Positions 37,404 to 50,577 are shown, counted from the stretch's first letter. The stretch: DNA of 64,000 bases from SHWB01 sp050246875 (GCA_050246875.1 JBFWVF010000007.1:62001-126000), one strand, 5' to 3'. Numbers and translations are program-made. Notes: generated by a model from the letters alone, not told the origin.

Positions 37404-37919
37404 GTGAGCGACACCGCAACTGCCGCTGCCGACGAGGCGAACGCGCCGGATGGCCCCGGTGACCAGCGCGTCTTCCTTGTCGTCGTCGACGACACGCCCG
37501 AGATGAAGGTCGCGCTGCGCTATGCGAGCCTGCGCGCGCGACGCACGGGTGGTCGGGTCGCCCTGTTGCGCGTCATCGACAAGGCCGACTTCCAGCACTG
37601 GGCAGCGGTCGGCGCTCTGATGCGCGAAGAGGCCCGCACGGCGGCGGAACAGCTGATCCAGGAGCTGGCCGCCATCGTTGTCCGCATCTCCGGTCAGATT
37701 CCGATTCTCTATATTGCCGAGGGCGACCCCAAGCAGGTCCTCCTTGAACTCATCGACGGGGCGCCCGAAATTAAGATTCTGGTATTGGCGGCGGCGCCAG
37801 GATCCAACCCGGGGCCGTTGATCAGCTTTCTGACCAAGCGCAATATCGGTCGCCTCCGCATTCCGGTGACGCTCGTCCCGGGCGGACTCAGCGACGGAGA
37901 GATCGACGCGCTGACGTGA
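37404..37919 (+). CDS. universal stress protein family
   Basis: 171 residues from GTG 37404. The N-terminal VFLVVVDDTPEMKVALRYAS and the later alpha/beta pattern to LRIPVTLVPGG fit UspA. The nucleotide-loop G-2x-G-9x-G(S/T) is only partly kept (AAAPGSNPGPLISF), so ATP binding is doubtful. Located 5 bp after the TIGR02186 gene, it belongs to the tauE operon, an arrangement seen in other alphaproteobacteria. Role likely regulatory or protective. Confidence 0.86.
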   Translation: MSDTATAAADEANAPDGPGDQRVFLVVVDDTPEMKVALRYASLRARRTGGRVALLRVIDKADFQHWAAVGALMREEARTAAEQLIQELAAIVVRISGQIPILYIAEGDPKQVLLELIDGAPEIKILVLAAAPGSNPGPLISFLTKRNIGRLRIPVTLVPGGLSDGEIDALT

Positions 37920-37963
37920 GGCCCTTCCGGGCCGGCGGCGGCGCTACGGGGACAGGACCGGCG

Positions 37964-38884
37964 ATGGCCGCAGTGATCTGCGCAGGCGTGGCGTTTCTCG
38001 ACCATGTCTTCCGCCTCGCGGACGACGGGTGGCGCGGCAGCCGCGCCTTCGCCCACGACTACGGGCCGGCCGGCGGCGGAATGGCCGCGACCGCCGCCGT
38101 CGCGGTGGCCCGCCTCGGCGGGCGTGCCGTGCTGTGGTGCCGCCTCGGCGACGATGCCACCGGCCACCAGATCCTCGACGAACTGGCCGCGTGGTCGGTC
38201 GACACGACGGCTGTCCGCGTCATCGCCGGCGCCCGCTCGCCGACCTCGGCCGCGACGATCGAGCCCGACGGCGAGCGCCGGCTGGTGATATTCCCCGGCG
38301 ATGGCCTCGACCCCTCGCCCGAGTGGCTGCCGCTCGCGCGCATAGAGGAGGCGAGCGCCGTCCTTGTCGACACGCGCTGGCCGGAAGCCGCCGAGGCTGT
38401 CCTCGCCCGTGCCGCCGACCATCGCGTGCCGGGCGTGCTCGATGCCGAGGTCGGTCCCGCGCCCGTGCCGGCGCTGCTCGTCGCGCTGGCGAGCCATGTC
38501 GTGTTCTCGCGCGCCGGCCTTGCGCAGTTCACCGGCAACGACGACATCGCGCGCGGCCTCTCGGCGGCGTCCCGCCGTACGCGCGGCTTCGTCGGCGTCA
38601 CCGCCGGCGCCGACGGCTTCTTCTGGTTCGAGCCGGGAACCGGCGTTCGTCACCTGCCGGCCCCGCTGGTCACGGCGATCGACACGCTCGGCGCCGGCGA
38701 CGTGTTCCACGGGGCCTTCGCCCTCGCTCTGGGCGAAGGCAAGAACGTCGAGACTGCCGCGCGTTTCGCCACCGTCGCGGCGTCGCTCGCCTGTGCTGGA
38801 CATGGCCGGGGAGCGATCCCCGACCGCGCCACTGTCTGGTCGCTGCTCGAACACGACGACCGCCGCGCGCGCGACGTCGCCTGA
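37964..38884 (+). CDS. PfkB-family carbohydrate kinase
   Basis: 306 residues from ATG 37964, with AGGA ahead. A GTG at 37916 overlapping the usp stop would add 16 residues. The N-terminal GPAGGGMAATAAVAVARLGG is the PfkB sugar-binding motif; the C-terminal DTLGAGDVFHGAFALAL holds the catalytic Asp and anion hole. It phosphorylates a sugar or nucleoside; sulfofructose, ribose and adenosine kinases are in the same superfamily. It follows the tauE-usp genes, but the substrate is not deducible. It converges with the MlaF-like gene, 3 bp between. Confidence 0.9.
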   Translation: MAAVICAGVAFLDHVFRLADDGWRGSRAFAHDYGPAGGGMAATAAVAVARLGGRAVLWCRLGDDATGHQILDELAAWSVDTTAVRVIAGARSPTSAATIEPDGERRLVIFPGDGLDPSPEWLPLARIEEASAVLVDTRWPEAAEAVLARAADHRVPGVLDAEVGPAPVPALLVALASHVVFSRAGLAQFTGNDDIARGLSAASRRTRGFVGVTAGADGFFWFEPGTGVRHLPAPLVTAIDTLGAGDVFHGAFALALGEGKNVETAARFATVAASLACAGHGRGAIPDRATVWSLLEHDDRRARDVA

Positions 38885-38887
38885 GGC

Positions 38888-39664
38888 TCAGCCCGCGAGG
38901 ACCGGCGTGGCGATGGGGCCCTCGGCGAGCTGGTTGACGAACTGGTGGACCCAGGGATTGCCCGAGCGGCGCAGCGACGTGGTCGGGCCGTGCCACACCA
39001 CCTTGCCGCGATCGAGCATGGCGACATCGTGCGAGATGCGCGCGACGCTCGCCATGTCCGAGGAGACGGCGATGACGGTGGCGTCGATACTGCGCACGAG
39101 ATCGCCGATGAGCGCGTCGATGACGTTGGTCATGATCGGGTCGAGGCCGGCGGTCGGCTCGTCCAGTAGCACGATCTCGGGATCGGCGGCGATGGCCCGG
39201 GCGAGGCCGACGCGCTTGGCCATGCCGCCCGACAGCTCGGCGGGAAACAGGTCGGCGACGCCGGCGTCGAGCCCGACCTGTTCGAGCACCTCGATCGCTC
39301 GCCCGCGCGCCTGGCGACGCGGCATCCGGCGCTCGTTGACCAGCCGGAAGGCGACGTTCTCCCAGACCGGCAGGCTGTCGAACAGGCCCTGGCGCTGGAA
39401 CAGCACGCCGAAGCGGGCGAGGCGCGCCATGCGTTCGCCGGTGTCGAGCGCGGCGGTATCCTCGCCGTCGACAAGCACGCGTCCGGCATCCGGCGCGACA
39501 AGCCCGAGGATCGTCTTGAGCACCAGCGTCTTGCCCGAGCCCGACGGTCCGATCAGCGCCAGCGCGCGCCCCGGCGCGACGGCAAGGGAGATGCCGTCGA
39601 GCGCCTTGTGGCCGTCGAAGGAGCGCGTGATGCCGTCGAGGCGGATCTTGTCGGGAACAGGCAT
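38888..39664 (-). CDS. ABC transporter ATPase, MlaF-like
   Basis: 258 residues. Walker A GPSGSGKT at 39-46, signature LSGGMAKRVGLARAIAADPE, and Walker B IVLLDEPTAGLDPI are complete. The pattern fits MlaF, the ATPase of the phospholipid transport system between inner and outer membrane. No MlaE, MlaD or MlaC gene adjoins it: a PfkB gene converges on one side and a Mug-like gene diverges on the other. The cognate permease must be elsewhere. Confidence 0.9.
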   Translation of the reverse strand: MPVPDKIRLDGITRSFDGHKALDGISLAVAPGRALALIGPSGSGKTLVLKTILGLVAPDAGRVLVDGEDTAALDTGERMARLARFGVLFQRQGLFDSLPVWENVAFRLVNERRMPRRQARGRAIEVLEQVGLDAGVADLFPAELSGGMAKRVGLARAIAADPEIVLLDEPTAGLDPIMTNVIDALIGDLVRSIDATVIAVSSDMASVARISHDVAMLDRGKVVWHGPTTSLRRSGNPWVHQFVNQLAEGPIATPVLAG

Positions 39665-39709
39665 GAGGGGCGCGAGCCTATCGCGGATTCGCCGCGCCGG
39701 CCACGCGTC

Positions 39710-40237
39710 ATGGCACTGATGCGCCAGCCCGACCCGGCCGCGCCGGACGTCCTGCCGGACCTGCTGGCGCCGGGCCTCGACCTCGTCATCTGCGGCTCGG
39801 CCGCCGGCACCGTCTCGGCGGTGCGCGGCGCCTACTACGCCCATCCGCAGAACCGCTTCTGGCCGATCCTCGCCACCACGGGCCTGACGCCGCGCCGCCT
39901 GGCGCCGGAGGAGTATCCGCTGCTGCCCGGCTTCGGCATCGGCCTCACCGACATGACCAAGACCGAGTACGGCGCCGACGCCGTGCTGCGTACCGCCGAC
40001 CCGGCCCGCCTCGCGACAGCTATCGCCCGCATCCGGCCGCGCGTGCTGGCCTTCAACGGCAAGCGCGCGGCCGGTTTGTTTCTCGGCCGCAGGGGACCGG
40101 ACTTCGCCTACGGCCGGCACGCGGACGACATCGGCGGGACGGCCGTGTTCGTGCTGCCGTCGACCTCGCCGCTCGCCGTCGCCTTCTGGGACCCGGCGCC
40201 GTGGCAGGAGATGGCGGCGTTCGTGCGGCGGCGCTGA
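39710..40237 (+). CDS. mug: mismatch-specific DNA glycosylase, Mug/TDG-like
   Basis: 175 residues. Motif 1 reads CGSAAGTVSAVRGAYYAHPQ followed by NRFWPIL, in place of the GINPG of E. coli Mug. Later GIGLTDMTKTEYGADAVL and the end FVLPSTSPLAVAFWDP match the Mug/TDG layout. It would remove uracil or modified bases opposite G. The altered catalytic motif, with Ala-Ala where Mug has Asn-Pro, occurs in many alphaproteobacterial members as I recall, so a different base preference is possible. Divergent from the MlaF-like gene, 45 bp apart. Confidence 0.84.
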   Translation: MALMRQPDPAAPDVLPDLLAPGLDLVICGSAAGTVSAVRGAYYAHPQNRFWPILATTGLTPRRLAPEEYPLLPGFGIGLTDMTKTEYGADAVLRTADPARLATAIARIRPRVLAFNGKRAAGLFLGRRGPDFAYGRHADDIGGTAVFVLPSTSPLAVAFWDPAPWQEMAAFVRRR

Positions 40238-40239
40238 GC

Positions 40240-41739
<1,500 letters not shown>

Positions 41740-41914
41740 GGCGTCCTTCCCCTCGTGGGCGCGACGGTCGGAAGCGCCGGTTTCCGCCGTCCCGCGTTGC
41801 CGCGGACCTAATAGGCGATGGGCCGGAGAGGCGCAAGCGACGGGCCCGCTGCCGCGCTATGCTCGCCGCGACGGGCCGGCGGAAGATCGGCCCCGGAAGA
41901 AAAGGAACGGAGAC
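41740..41914. promoter_or_regulatory. divergent intergenic region between mmsA and SDR
   Basis: 175 bp between two start codons, presumably carrying both promoters. An AGGAACGGAGA ribosome site precedes the SDR at 41915 and GAAGGACGCC precedes mmsA. I saw no convincing operator. Confidence 0.4.
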
Positions 41915-42655
41915 ATGTCAGGACGGCTCGACGGCAAGACGGCACTGGTCACCGCGGCAGCACGCGGCATCGGGCGCGCGACAGCGCTGGCCTTTGCGCA
42001 CGAGGGTGCCAGGGTGGTCGCGGCGGACATCGACGAGGCCGAACTGGCGAAGCTGCCGGCGTCGCCGGGCCTGACGCGGCGGCGCCTCGACGTCACCGAC
42101 GGTGCGGCCGTCGGCGCGCTGGCCGGCGAACTGGGCGCCGTCGACATCCTGTTCAACTGCGCCGGGCGCGTGCCGCACGGCGCCATCCTCGAATGCGACG
42201 AGGCGATGTGGGACGGCGCCTTCGCGCTCAACGTCAAGTCGATGTACCGGACGATCCGCGCCTTCCTGCCGGCCATGCTGGAGGCTGGCGGCGGTTCGAT
42301 CATCAATATCGCCTCGGTGGCGTCGAGCCTGCAGGGTGTCCTCGACCGCTGCGCCTACGGCGCCTCGAAGGCCGCCGTCATCGGCCTGACGAAGTCGGTC
42401 GCGCGCGACTACGTCACCCGCGGCGTGCGCTGCAACGCCATCTGCCCCGGCACGGTCGACACGCCGTCGCTCGGCGACCGCATCGCCGCCTTCGCCGACC
42501 CGGTCGCCGCGCGCAAGGCCTTCATCGCGCGGCAACCGATGGGCCGGCTGGGCACGGCCGAGGAAATCGCCGCGCTCGCCGTCTACCTCGCCAGCGACGA
42601 GGCCGCCTTTACCACCGGCACCGCGATGGTGGTCGACGGCGGCATGAGCGTGTGA
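41915..42655 (+). CDS. SDR oxidoreductase, BDH2/keto-deoxy-fuconate dehydrogenase-like
   Basis: 246 residues. The cofactor motif is TAAARGIG (13-20), a variant of TGxxxGIG, with D38 after strand 2 suggesting NAD. The catalytic residues are S134 and Y148/K152 (YGASK). The stretch CAYGASKAAVIGLTKSVARD and ICPGTVDTPSLGDRI are very like cytosolic type-2 3-hydroxybutyrate dehydrogenase and the bacterial 2-keto-3-deoxy-L-fuconate dehydrogenases. Substrate unresolved; the neighbouring genes do not decide it. A hairpin follows 16 bp after the stop. Confidence 0.9.
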   Translation: MSGRLDGKTALVTAAARGIGRATALAFAHEGARVVAADIDEAELAKLPASPGLTRRRLDVTDGAAVGALAGELGAVDILFNCAGRVPHGAILECDEAMWDGAFALNVKSMYRTIRAFLPAMLEAGGGSIINIASVASSLQGVLDRCAYGASKAAVIGLTKSVARDYVTRGVRCNAICPGTVDTPSLGDRIAAFADPVAARKAFIARQPMGRLGTAEEIAALAVYLASDEAAFTTGTAMVVDGGMSV

Positions 42656-42671
42656 CCGGCCCGCGCGGCCT

Positions 42672-42699
42672 CGCTTGCCCACCCGGTCGCGGGCAAGCG
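42672..42699 (+). terminator. hairpin after the SDR gene
   Basis: Perfect 9-bp arms CGCTTGCCC (42672-42680) and GGGCAAGCG (42691-42699) around 10 bases, 16 bp after the SDR stop. No T run follows; it may act with Rho or stabilise the mRNA 3' end. Confidence 0.5.
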
Positions 42700-42794
42700 G
42701 GGCTCTCCGGCCGACGGCGCGGCCCAGGCTTTCGGCGCCGCCGTCAAGTGTCGGCCGACCTTCTCTTGTTGCGTTGCAGCAAAAGGGAAACGAA

Positions 42795-42800
42795 TTGACA
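42795..42800 (+). promoter_or_regulatory. consensus -35 box before the small membrane protein
   Basis: TTGACA at 42795-42800 is the perfect sigma-70 -35 hexamer, rare in this GC-rich DNA, about 100 bases before the start at 42898. A matching -10 is not obvious at 17 bases, the best is the weak CGTAGT region near 42819. Confidence 0.35.
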
Positions 42801-42897
42801 GGACTCGTGGAAAGTCAGCGTAGTGGAGGGTGGCCCTGTCGTAGTGGGCTGTGTGTTCCTGCCTTGAATAATCAGCCAGAACAAAATGGGGGAATCC

Positions 42898-43137
42898 ATG
42901 GACGGTCTCTGGGATAAGGTCAAACGCGTCATCGGCCAGTTCATCGAACTCGGCATGCTGCTCGTCGCGCTGGCGATCGTGCTGCAGATCCTGTTCGGCC
43001 GTGACGTCGGCTTCATCACCAACGATGTCGTCGGCAACCTGATCGCACTCATCCAGCAGCTCGGCGACAACGGGCTGGTCGGACTGATCGCGGTCGGCAT
43101 CATCCTGTGGCTGTTCTGGCGCCGCCAGCCCGGCTGA
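42898..43137 (+). CDS. small membrane protein, unknown function
   Basis: 79 residues from ATG 42898, with GGGGGAATCC ahead. The 12 bases before hold another ATG in frame (42886) with no ribosome site. Two hydrophobic helices (about 16-32 and 57-73) flank a polar link with FGRDVGFITNDVVGNLIALI. The end WLFWRRQPG puts positive charge inside. No family recognised. It stands alone between two stem-loop groups, which argues for its own transcript. Confidence 0.7.
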   Translation: MDGLWDKVKRVIGQFIELGMLLVALAIVLQILFGRDVGFITNDVVGNLIALIQQLGDNGLVGLIAVGIILWLFWRRQPG

Positions 43138-43152
43138 CGCACGCCAAATCAA

Positions 43153-43213
43153 TCGCGGGGCCGTCGGCCCCGCGACGATTGCGCCGCCCCGGCATGTCCA
43201 TCGTGCCGGGGCG
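43153..43213 (+). terminator. two successive GC-rich hairpins after the small membrane protein
   Basis: First hairpin: TCGCGGGGCCG (43153-43163) with CGGCCCCGCGA (43165-43175). Second: CGCCCCGGCA (43185-43194) with TGCCGGGGCG (43204-43213) around 9 bases. Both are perfect. Together they make a strong barrier before the ligase gene. Confidence 0.65.
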
Positions 43214-43365
43214 GTTCGCGTTATGGCTCGGCGCATCGTGACGAAGAAACAACGCGCCCCTCTTGAAGCCGCCTTCCGCGCCACCCGATAATCTCCGCAC
43301 ATGGCCCGGACGTAACCGGGATGGCCCCGAGCAATTACGACCGGGCCGGCAGGGAGGGCGTTGCG

Positions 43366-44994
<1,629 letters not shown>

Positions 44995-45008
44995 CGGGAC
45001 CGACGCCG

Positions 45009-46676
<1,668 letters not shown>

Positions 46677-46682
46677 TCGCCG

Positions 46683-47048
46683 CTACTGCGGCGGCACGCG
46701 GTCGAGGAACCCCGTCACCGCCGCGAGCCGCCCGTCGGCGCCGAGCACGGCGAAGTCCGTTCCGGCGTAGGGCGCCGCGCCGTCCGGGCCGACCAGCTCC
46801 CAGGCGAAGCGCAGGCGGTCGTTGTGGCTGTCGATCTTGCCCCTGGCGACGAAGCGGTAGCCGGGCAGCATTGCCTGCACCTTCGCCACGGCCGCATCGA
46901 TGGCGTCGGCGCCCTCGACCGCCATCAGTGGATCGACATAGGTGGCACCGTCGCTCCAGGTCGAGGCGATGAGGGCGCGACGCTTGCCGCCGTCGGCCTC
47001 GTTCCAGATGGCGAAGTAGCGGTCGACGATGGTTTCGGGTGTCGTCAT
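46683..47048 (-). CDS. NTF2-like (SnoaL-type) protein
   Basis: 121 residues from ATG 47048, with AGGAGA ahead. The start ETIVDRYFAIWNEADGGKRR and the pattern ATYVDPLMAVEGADAID fit the NTF2-like superfamily cone fold, which includes small isomerases, cyclases and binding proteins. It faces the XRE regulator across 157 bp with a repeated palindrome, so it is probably its target. No catalytic residues can be named. Confidence 0.85.
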   Translation of the reverse strand: MTTPETIVDRYFAIWNEADGGKRRALIASTWSDGATYVDPLMAVEGADAIDAAVAKVQAMLPGYRFVARGKIDSHNDRLRFAWELVGPDGAAPYAGTDFAVLGADGRLAAVTGFLDRVPPQ

Positions 47049-47130
47049 CTCTGTCTCCTGCGTCGCTGATGCGGGCGGCGAAAGTGCCGCCGGACGTCCC
47101 GAACCTCGCAGCGTCGACGGCGCCCGTCGA

Positions 47131-47170
47131 TTACGTGGCGGGTAAGCGCGGGCGCTTACCTCGCAGGTAA
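47131..47170. promoter_or_regulatory. tandem operator for the divergent XRE regulator and NTF2-like gene
   Basis: Two 15-bp sites, TTACGTGGCGGGTAA (47131-47145) and TTACCTCGCAGGTAA (47156-47170), agree at 12 of 15 positions and start 25 bp apart. The second is a TTACC-N5-GGTAA palindrome. A 20-bp palindrome GGTAAGCGC-GG-GCGCTTACC (47141-47160) bridges them. They lie 36 bp before the regulator start. Confidence 0.7.
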
Positions 47171-47205
47171 TTGCCGCGCGGCACGGCCGGCCGCACCATG
47201 CCGCC

Positions 47206-48006
47206 ATGACCGACACACACACGCCCCGCCCCTTCGGCGACATGCTCCGCGGCTGGCGCCAGCGCCGCCGCCTGAGCCAGCTCGACCTTGCGCTGGAGGC
47301 CGGCGTCTCGGCTCGCCATGTCAGCTTCGTCGAGACCGGGCGAGCGAAACCGAGCCGCGACATGGTGCTGCTGCTCGCCGAGCAGCTCGAAGTGCCGCTG
47401 CGCGACCGCAACACGCTGCTGATGGCGGCCGGCTTCGCCCCCGTCTACCGCGAGCGCGACCTCGACGACCCGTCGCTGCGGCCGGTGCGCGACGTGGTGG
47501 ATCTTGTCCTGCGCGGCCATTCGCCGTACCCCGCGCTCGCGGTCGACCGGCACTGGCGGATGGTCGCCGCCAACGCCGCGGTCGGACTGCTGACGGAGGG
47601 CAGCGCGCCGGGACTGCTGCAGCCGCCGGTCAACGCGCGGCGCGTCGGCCTGCACCCGGACGGCATGGCGCCGCGCATCGCCAATCTCGGCCAGTGGCGC
47701 ACGCATATCCTCGCGCGGCTGCGGCGCCAGGTCGACGTAACCGCCGATCCCGTCCTCGCCGAGCTGGAAGCCGAGCTGCGCGGCTATCCGGCGCCCGCGG
47801 ACGGCGAAGCCGTCGCCATCCCCGGCGACACCGACATCGTCGTGCCGTTGCGCCTGCGCCGGCACGACGATGTGCTGTCGTTCATCTCGACGACGACCGT
47901 CTTCGGCACCCCGGCCGACGTCACGCTCGACGAGCTGGCAATCGAGTCCTTCTTTCCCGCCGACGAAGCGACGGCGGCCGCCCTGCGCGCGGCCGCCGCG
48001 CAGTAG
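47206..48006 (+). CDS. XRE-family regulator with MmyB-like ligand domain
   Basis: 266 residues. An HTH_3 domain at about 8-70 (LRGWRQRRRLSQLDLALEAGV and SARHVSFVETGRAKPSRDMV) is followed by a MmyB/PAS-like C-terminal ligand domain (about 100-260) with PALAVDRHWRMVAANAAVGL and FISTTTVFGTPADVTLDELA. MmyB-type regulators are thought to sense fatty acids or similar ligands. It is divergent from the NTF2-like gene, with a repeated operator between them. The end lies 3 bp before an SDR on the opposite strand. Confidence 0.92.
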   Translation: MTDTHTPRPFGDMLRGWRQRRRLSQLDLALEAGVSARHVSFVETGRAKPSRDMVLLLAEQLEVPLRDRNTLLMAAGFAPVYRERDLDDPSLRPVRDVVDLVLRGHSPYPALAVDRHWRMVAANAAVGLLTEGSAPGLLQPPVNARRVGLHPDGMAPRIANLGQWRTHILARLRRQVDVTADPVLAELEAELRGYPAPADGEAVAIPGDTDIVVPLRLRRHDDVLSFISTTTVFGTPADVTLDELAIESFFPADEATAAALRAAAAQ

Positions 48007-48009
48007 GCC

Positions 48010-48771
48010 TCACCAGACCGACCAGCCGGCGTCGACGATGATGGTCTCGCCGTGCACCATCTTCGCGTCGTCCGAGGCGAGGAACACGGCGGTGCCGGTC
48101 ATGTCCTCGGGGTCCATGAAGGCGATGCCCGTCGGCGTGAAGGTCTCCATCAGCTTCACGTACTCCTCGTGGCCCGGCCCGCGCACATGCGCGTTGAGCG
48201 GTGTGGCGACGTTGCCGGGCGCGATCGAGTTGACGTTGATGCGGTCCTTGCCCAGCTCGGCGGCGAGCGCGCGCGTCAGGTTGACGACGCCGCCCTTGGC
48301 CGCGCAATAGGCCGGGCAGTTGGGGAAGGCGCCGGTGCCGGCGATCGAGGAAATGTTGACGACCTTGCCGCCGCCGGCCTTGCGCCAATGCGGCACCAGC
48401 GTCTTCACCGCGAAGAAATAGCCCTTGAGGTTGAGGTCGAGCTGCTCGTCCCAGATCGCTTCCGTCGTCTCCATCACCGGCACGGTGCGGAACACGCCGG
48501 CATTGTTGACGAGGATGTCGATGCGGCCATGGTCCTTCATCACCTCGGCGATCAGGCGCTCGATCTCCGCGACCTTGGAAACGTCGGCCCGGTAAGCCTT
48601 GGCCTTGCCGCCGGCCTTCGCGATGCGGTCGACCACCTCTTGCGCCTTGCCCGGGCTCTTCAGGTAGTTGACGGCGACCATCGCGCCTTCCTTCGCATAG
48701 CGTTCGGCGATGGCCGCGCCGATGCCCATCGACGCGCCGGTCACCAGCGCCACCTTGTCCTTGAGCCGCAT
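48010..48771 (-). CDS. SDR family oxidoreductase
   Basis: 253 residues from ATG 48771, with GAGG upstream. Cofactor motif TGASMGIG (11-18), NNAG at 89-92, catalytic S142 and Y155/K159 (YCAAK). The family includes 3-oxoacyl-ACP reductase and glucose 1-dehydrogenase. It follows the hydantoinase genes hyuB and hyuA on the same strand, 33 bp from hyuB, so it may act on a product of their pathway. The exact reaction is not deducible. Confidence 0.9.
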   Translation of the reverse strand: MRLKDKVALVTGASMGIGAAIAERYAKEGAMVAVNYLKSPGKAQEVVDRIAKAGGKAKAYRADVSKVAEIERLIAEVMKDHGRIDILVNNAGVFRTVPVMETTEAIWDEQLDLNLKGYFFAVKTLVPHWRKAGGGKVVNISSIAGTGAFPNCPAYCAAKGGVVNLTRALAAELGKDRINVNSIAPGNVATPLNAHVRGPGHEEYVKLMETFTPTGIAFMDPEDMTGTAVFLASDDAKMVHGETIIVDAGWSVW

Positions 48772-48804
48772 GATCCTCGCTCCCTCTACGGATGTCGTGG
48801 TCGT

Positions 48805-50568
48805 TCAGGCGCGCAGCCGCGCCGTCGCGGCGGCGTCGATCTCGCCCGCCGCGGTGACGGCGACACGGTAAACATCGCGCGCCCGTTCGCGGCTGACGAG
48901 CCCCTCTCGCACGTCGTGCAGCACGCGGGCCGGATCGCGCGTCGCCGGATCGCCATAGCCGCCGCCGCCCGCCGCCATGGAGACCAGCTTCTCGCCGTCC
49001 TCGATCCAGACCTGCGAACACTGGTCGAGACGCTCCAGTTCGCCGTTGCGCGTGCGCCGGAACTGGTCGGAGCCGCGCGCCGGAGCCCCGCCGCGCGCGC
49101 CCTGCGGCACGTGGACATTGCCGTCGGCGACGAAGCCCGCCTCCATGCGGCAGTCGATGGGGCCGAACTCGACCTCGATGCCCGGCGCGCCACGGAACCG
49201 TCCCGCGCCCTCGGAATCGCGCGACAGGTGGCGCGAATAGACGTGGATCGGCGTGTAGACCTCGTCGAGCTCGACCGAGTCGATGTAGCAGAGGCCGCCG
49301 TTGCCGGCATGCAGCATGGTCATCCACGCGTCCTGCATGGCCGCCGCCGCGCCCGCCGTGTGGCCGAGGAAAAGCTGGTTGACGTAGGGCTTGCCGTTGC
49401 GCGGATCGATGCCGGAGACGACCGAGGTCGAGGGCGGACAGAAGGTACCGACCTCGGCCATGCCGAAGCCGTCGCCCAGCTCGGCGATGGCCCGCTGCGT
49501 GGCGTTGGTCACACGGTCGGCGAGGTTTGTCGTCGAGGCCGAACACGAGATCGGGTGGCGCGGGATGCCGACGACGCCGCCGTCCTTGAGGTGCAGGCGC
49601 ACGCGACGCAGGGCACCGAAATTCTGCGGCACAGTGTGGTCGATCGAGTTGAACACTCCGATCAGCGCCGCCGTCCGCGTGCACGCTTCCGACACGTTGA
49701 GGCCGCAGGCCATCTGGTCCGGATTGTCGCGCAGGTCGACCTCGATGGTCGCCGCCGCGTGGTCGACCGTCACCTTCGAGGTGATGGTGATGCCGTCCGG
49801 CGGCGTGCCGGGGATGGCGTCGTGGGTCGAGCGCGCGACGCCGCTGCCGGCCGGCACGGCGCGGATCGCCTCGATCATCCGCTGCTCCGAATAGTCGAAC
49901 CACTGCGCGGTGAAGGCCGCCAGCCTGTCCCAACCCATCTCGGCGCCCAGCGCGCGGACCTCGCGCTCGCCGATCATCGCCGCGCCGAGCATGGCGAGGA
50001 AGTCGCCGTGCCACTGCTCCGGAACGCGGATGCGCATCTGGCACATGCGTACGACGTCGTCGACGGTCCTGAAATCCTTAAGCACCTGCACGGCGGGAAA
50101 GATCAGCGCGCCTTCCTCGTACACATCGCGCGCGGTGCCGTGATAGGTCGTCGGGATGGAATTGCCGATGTCGGCCTGGTGCGCTTTCGCCAGCACCGTG
50201 TAGCGGTGCACGCCACCGTCGTCTATCACCGGCATGATGATGGTGTGGTCGGCCGGGTGCGAGCAGCCATGGTAGGGCGAGTTGTGCAGGAAGGCGTCGC
50301 CGCGCTTCAGGACCGGATGAAATTCGCACATCGAGCGGGCCATGATGTCGGGTCCCGACAGCACGTGGATCGGCAGGCTCTCGGCGACGGCCAGCAGCTC
50401 GTGTCCGGCGGTGAGGATGCAGCAGGAGAAATCCTTGGCGCGGTTGAGCACGCCCGAGCGCCCGGTGCGCAGCAGCGTGTTGCCCATCTTGCGGCTGATG
50501 CCCTCGAAGCGGTGCGCGAGGATGGCGAGCTGCGCGCCGTCGAGCTTCATGTCGGGCTGTGCGGCCAT
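48805..50568 (-). CDS. hyuB: hydantoinase/oxoprolinase subunit B
   Basis: 587 residues, usual length of the HyuB chain. The N-terminus (LDGAQLAILAHRFEGISRKMGNTL) and the blocks LRTGRSGVLNRAKDFSCCI and DAFLHNSPYHGCSHPADHTI are diagnostic. With HyuA it forms an ATP-dependent enzyme that opens hydantoin, 5-oxoproline or a related cyclic amide, or carboxylates ketones in the acetone-carboxylase relatives. It lies 9 bp downstream of hyuA and shares an operon with the SDR. Confidence 0.94.
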   Translation of the reverse strand: MAAQPDMKLDGAQLAILAHRFEGISRKMGNTLLRTGRSGVLNRAKDFSCCILTAGHELLAVAESLPIHVLSGPDIMARSMCEFHPVLKRGDAFLHNSPYHGCSHPADHTIIMPVIDDGGVHRYTVLAKAHQADIGNSIPTTYHGTARDVYEEGALIFPAVQVLKDFRTVDDVVRMCQMRIRVPEQWHGDFLAMLGAAMIGEREVRALGAEMGWDRLAAFTAQWFDYSEQRMIEAIRAVPAGSGVARSTHDAIPGTPPDGITITSKVTVDHAAATIEVDLRDNPDQMACGLNVSEACTRTAALIGVFNSIDHTVPQNFGALRRVRLHLKDGGVVGIPRHPISCSASTTNLADRVTNATQRAIAELGDGFGMAEVGTFCPPSTSVVSGIDPRNGKPYVNQLFLGHTAGAAAAMQDAWMTMLHAGNGGLCYIDSVELDEVYTPIHVYSRHLSRDSEGAGRFRGAPGIEVEFGPIDCRMEAGFVADGNVHVPQGARGGAPARGSDQFRRTRNGELERLDQCSQVWIEDGEKLVSMAAGGGGYGDPATRDPARVLHDVREGLVSRERARDVYRVAVTAAGEIDAAATARLRA

Positions 50569-50577
50569 GGCCGGCTC

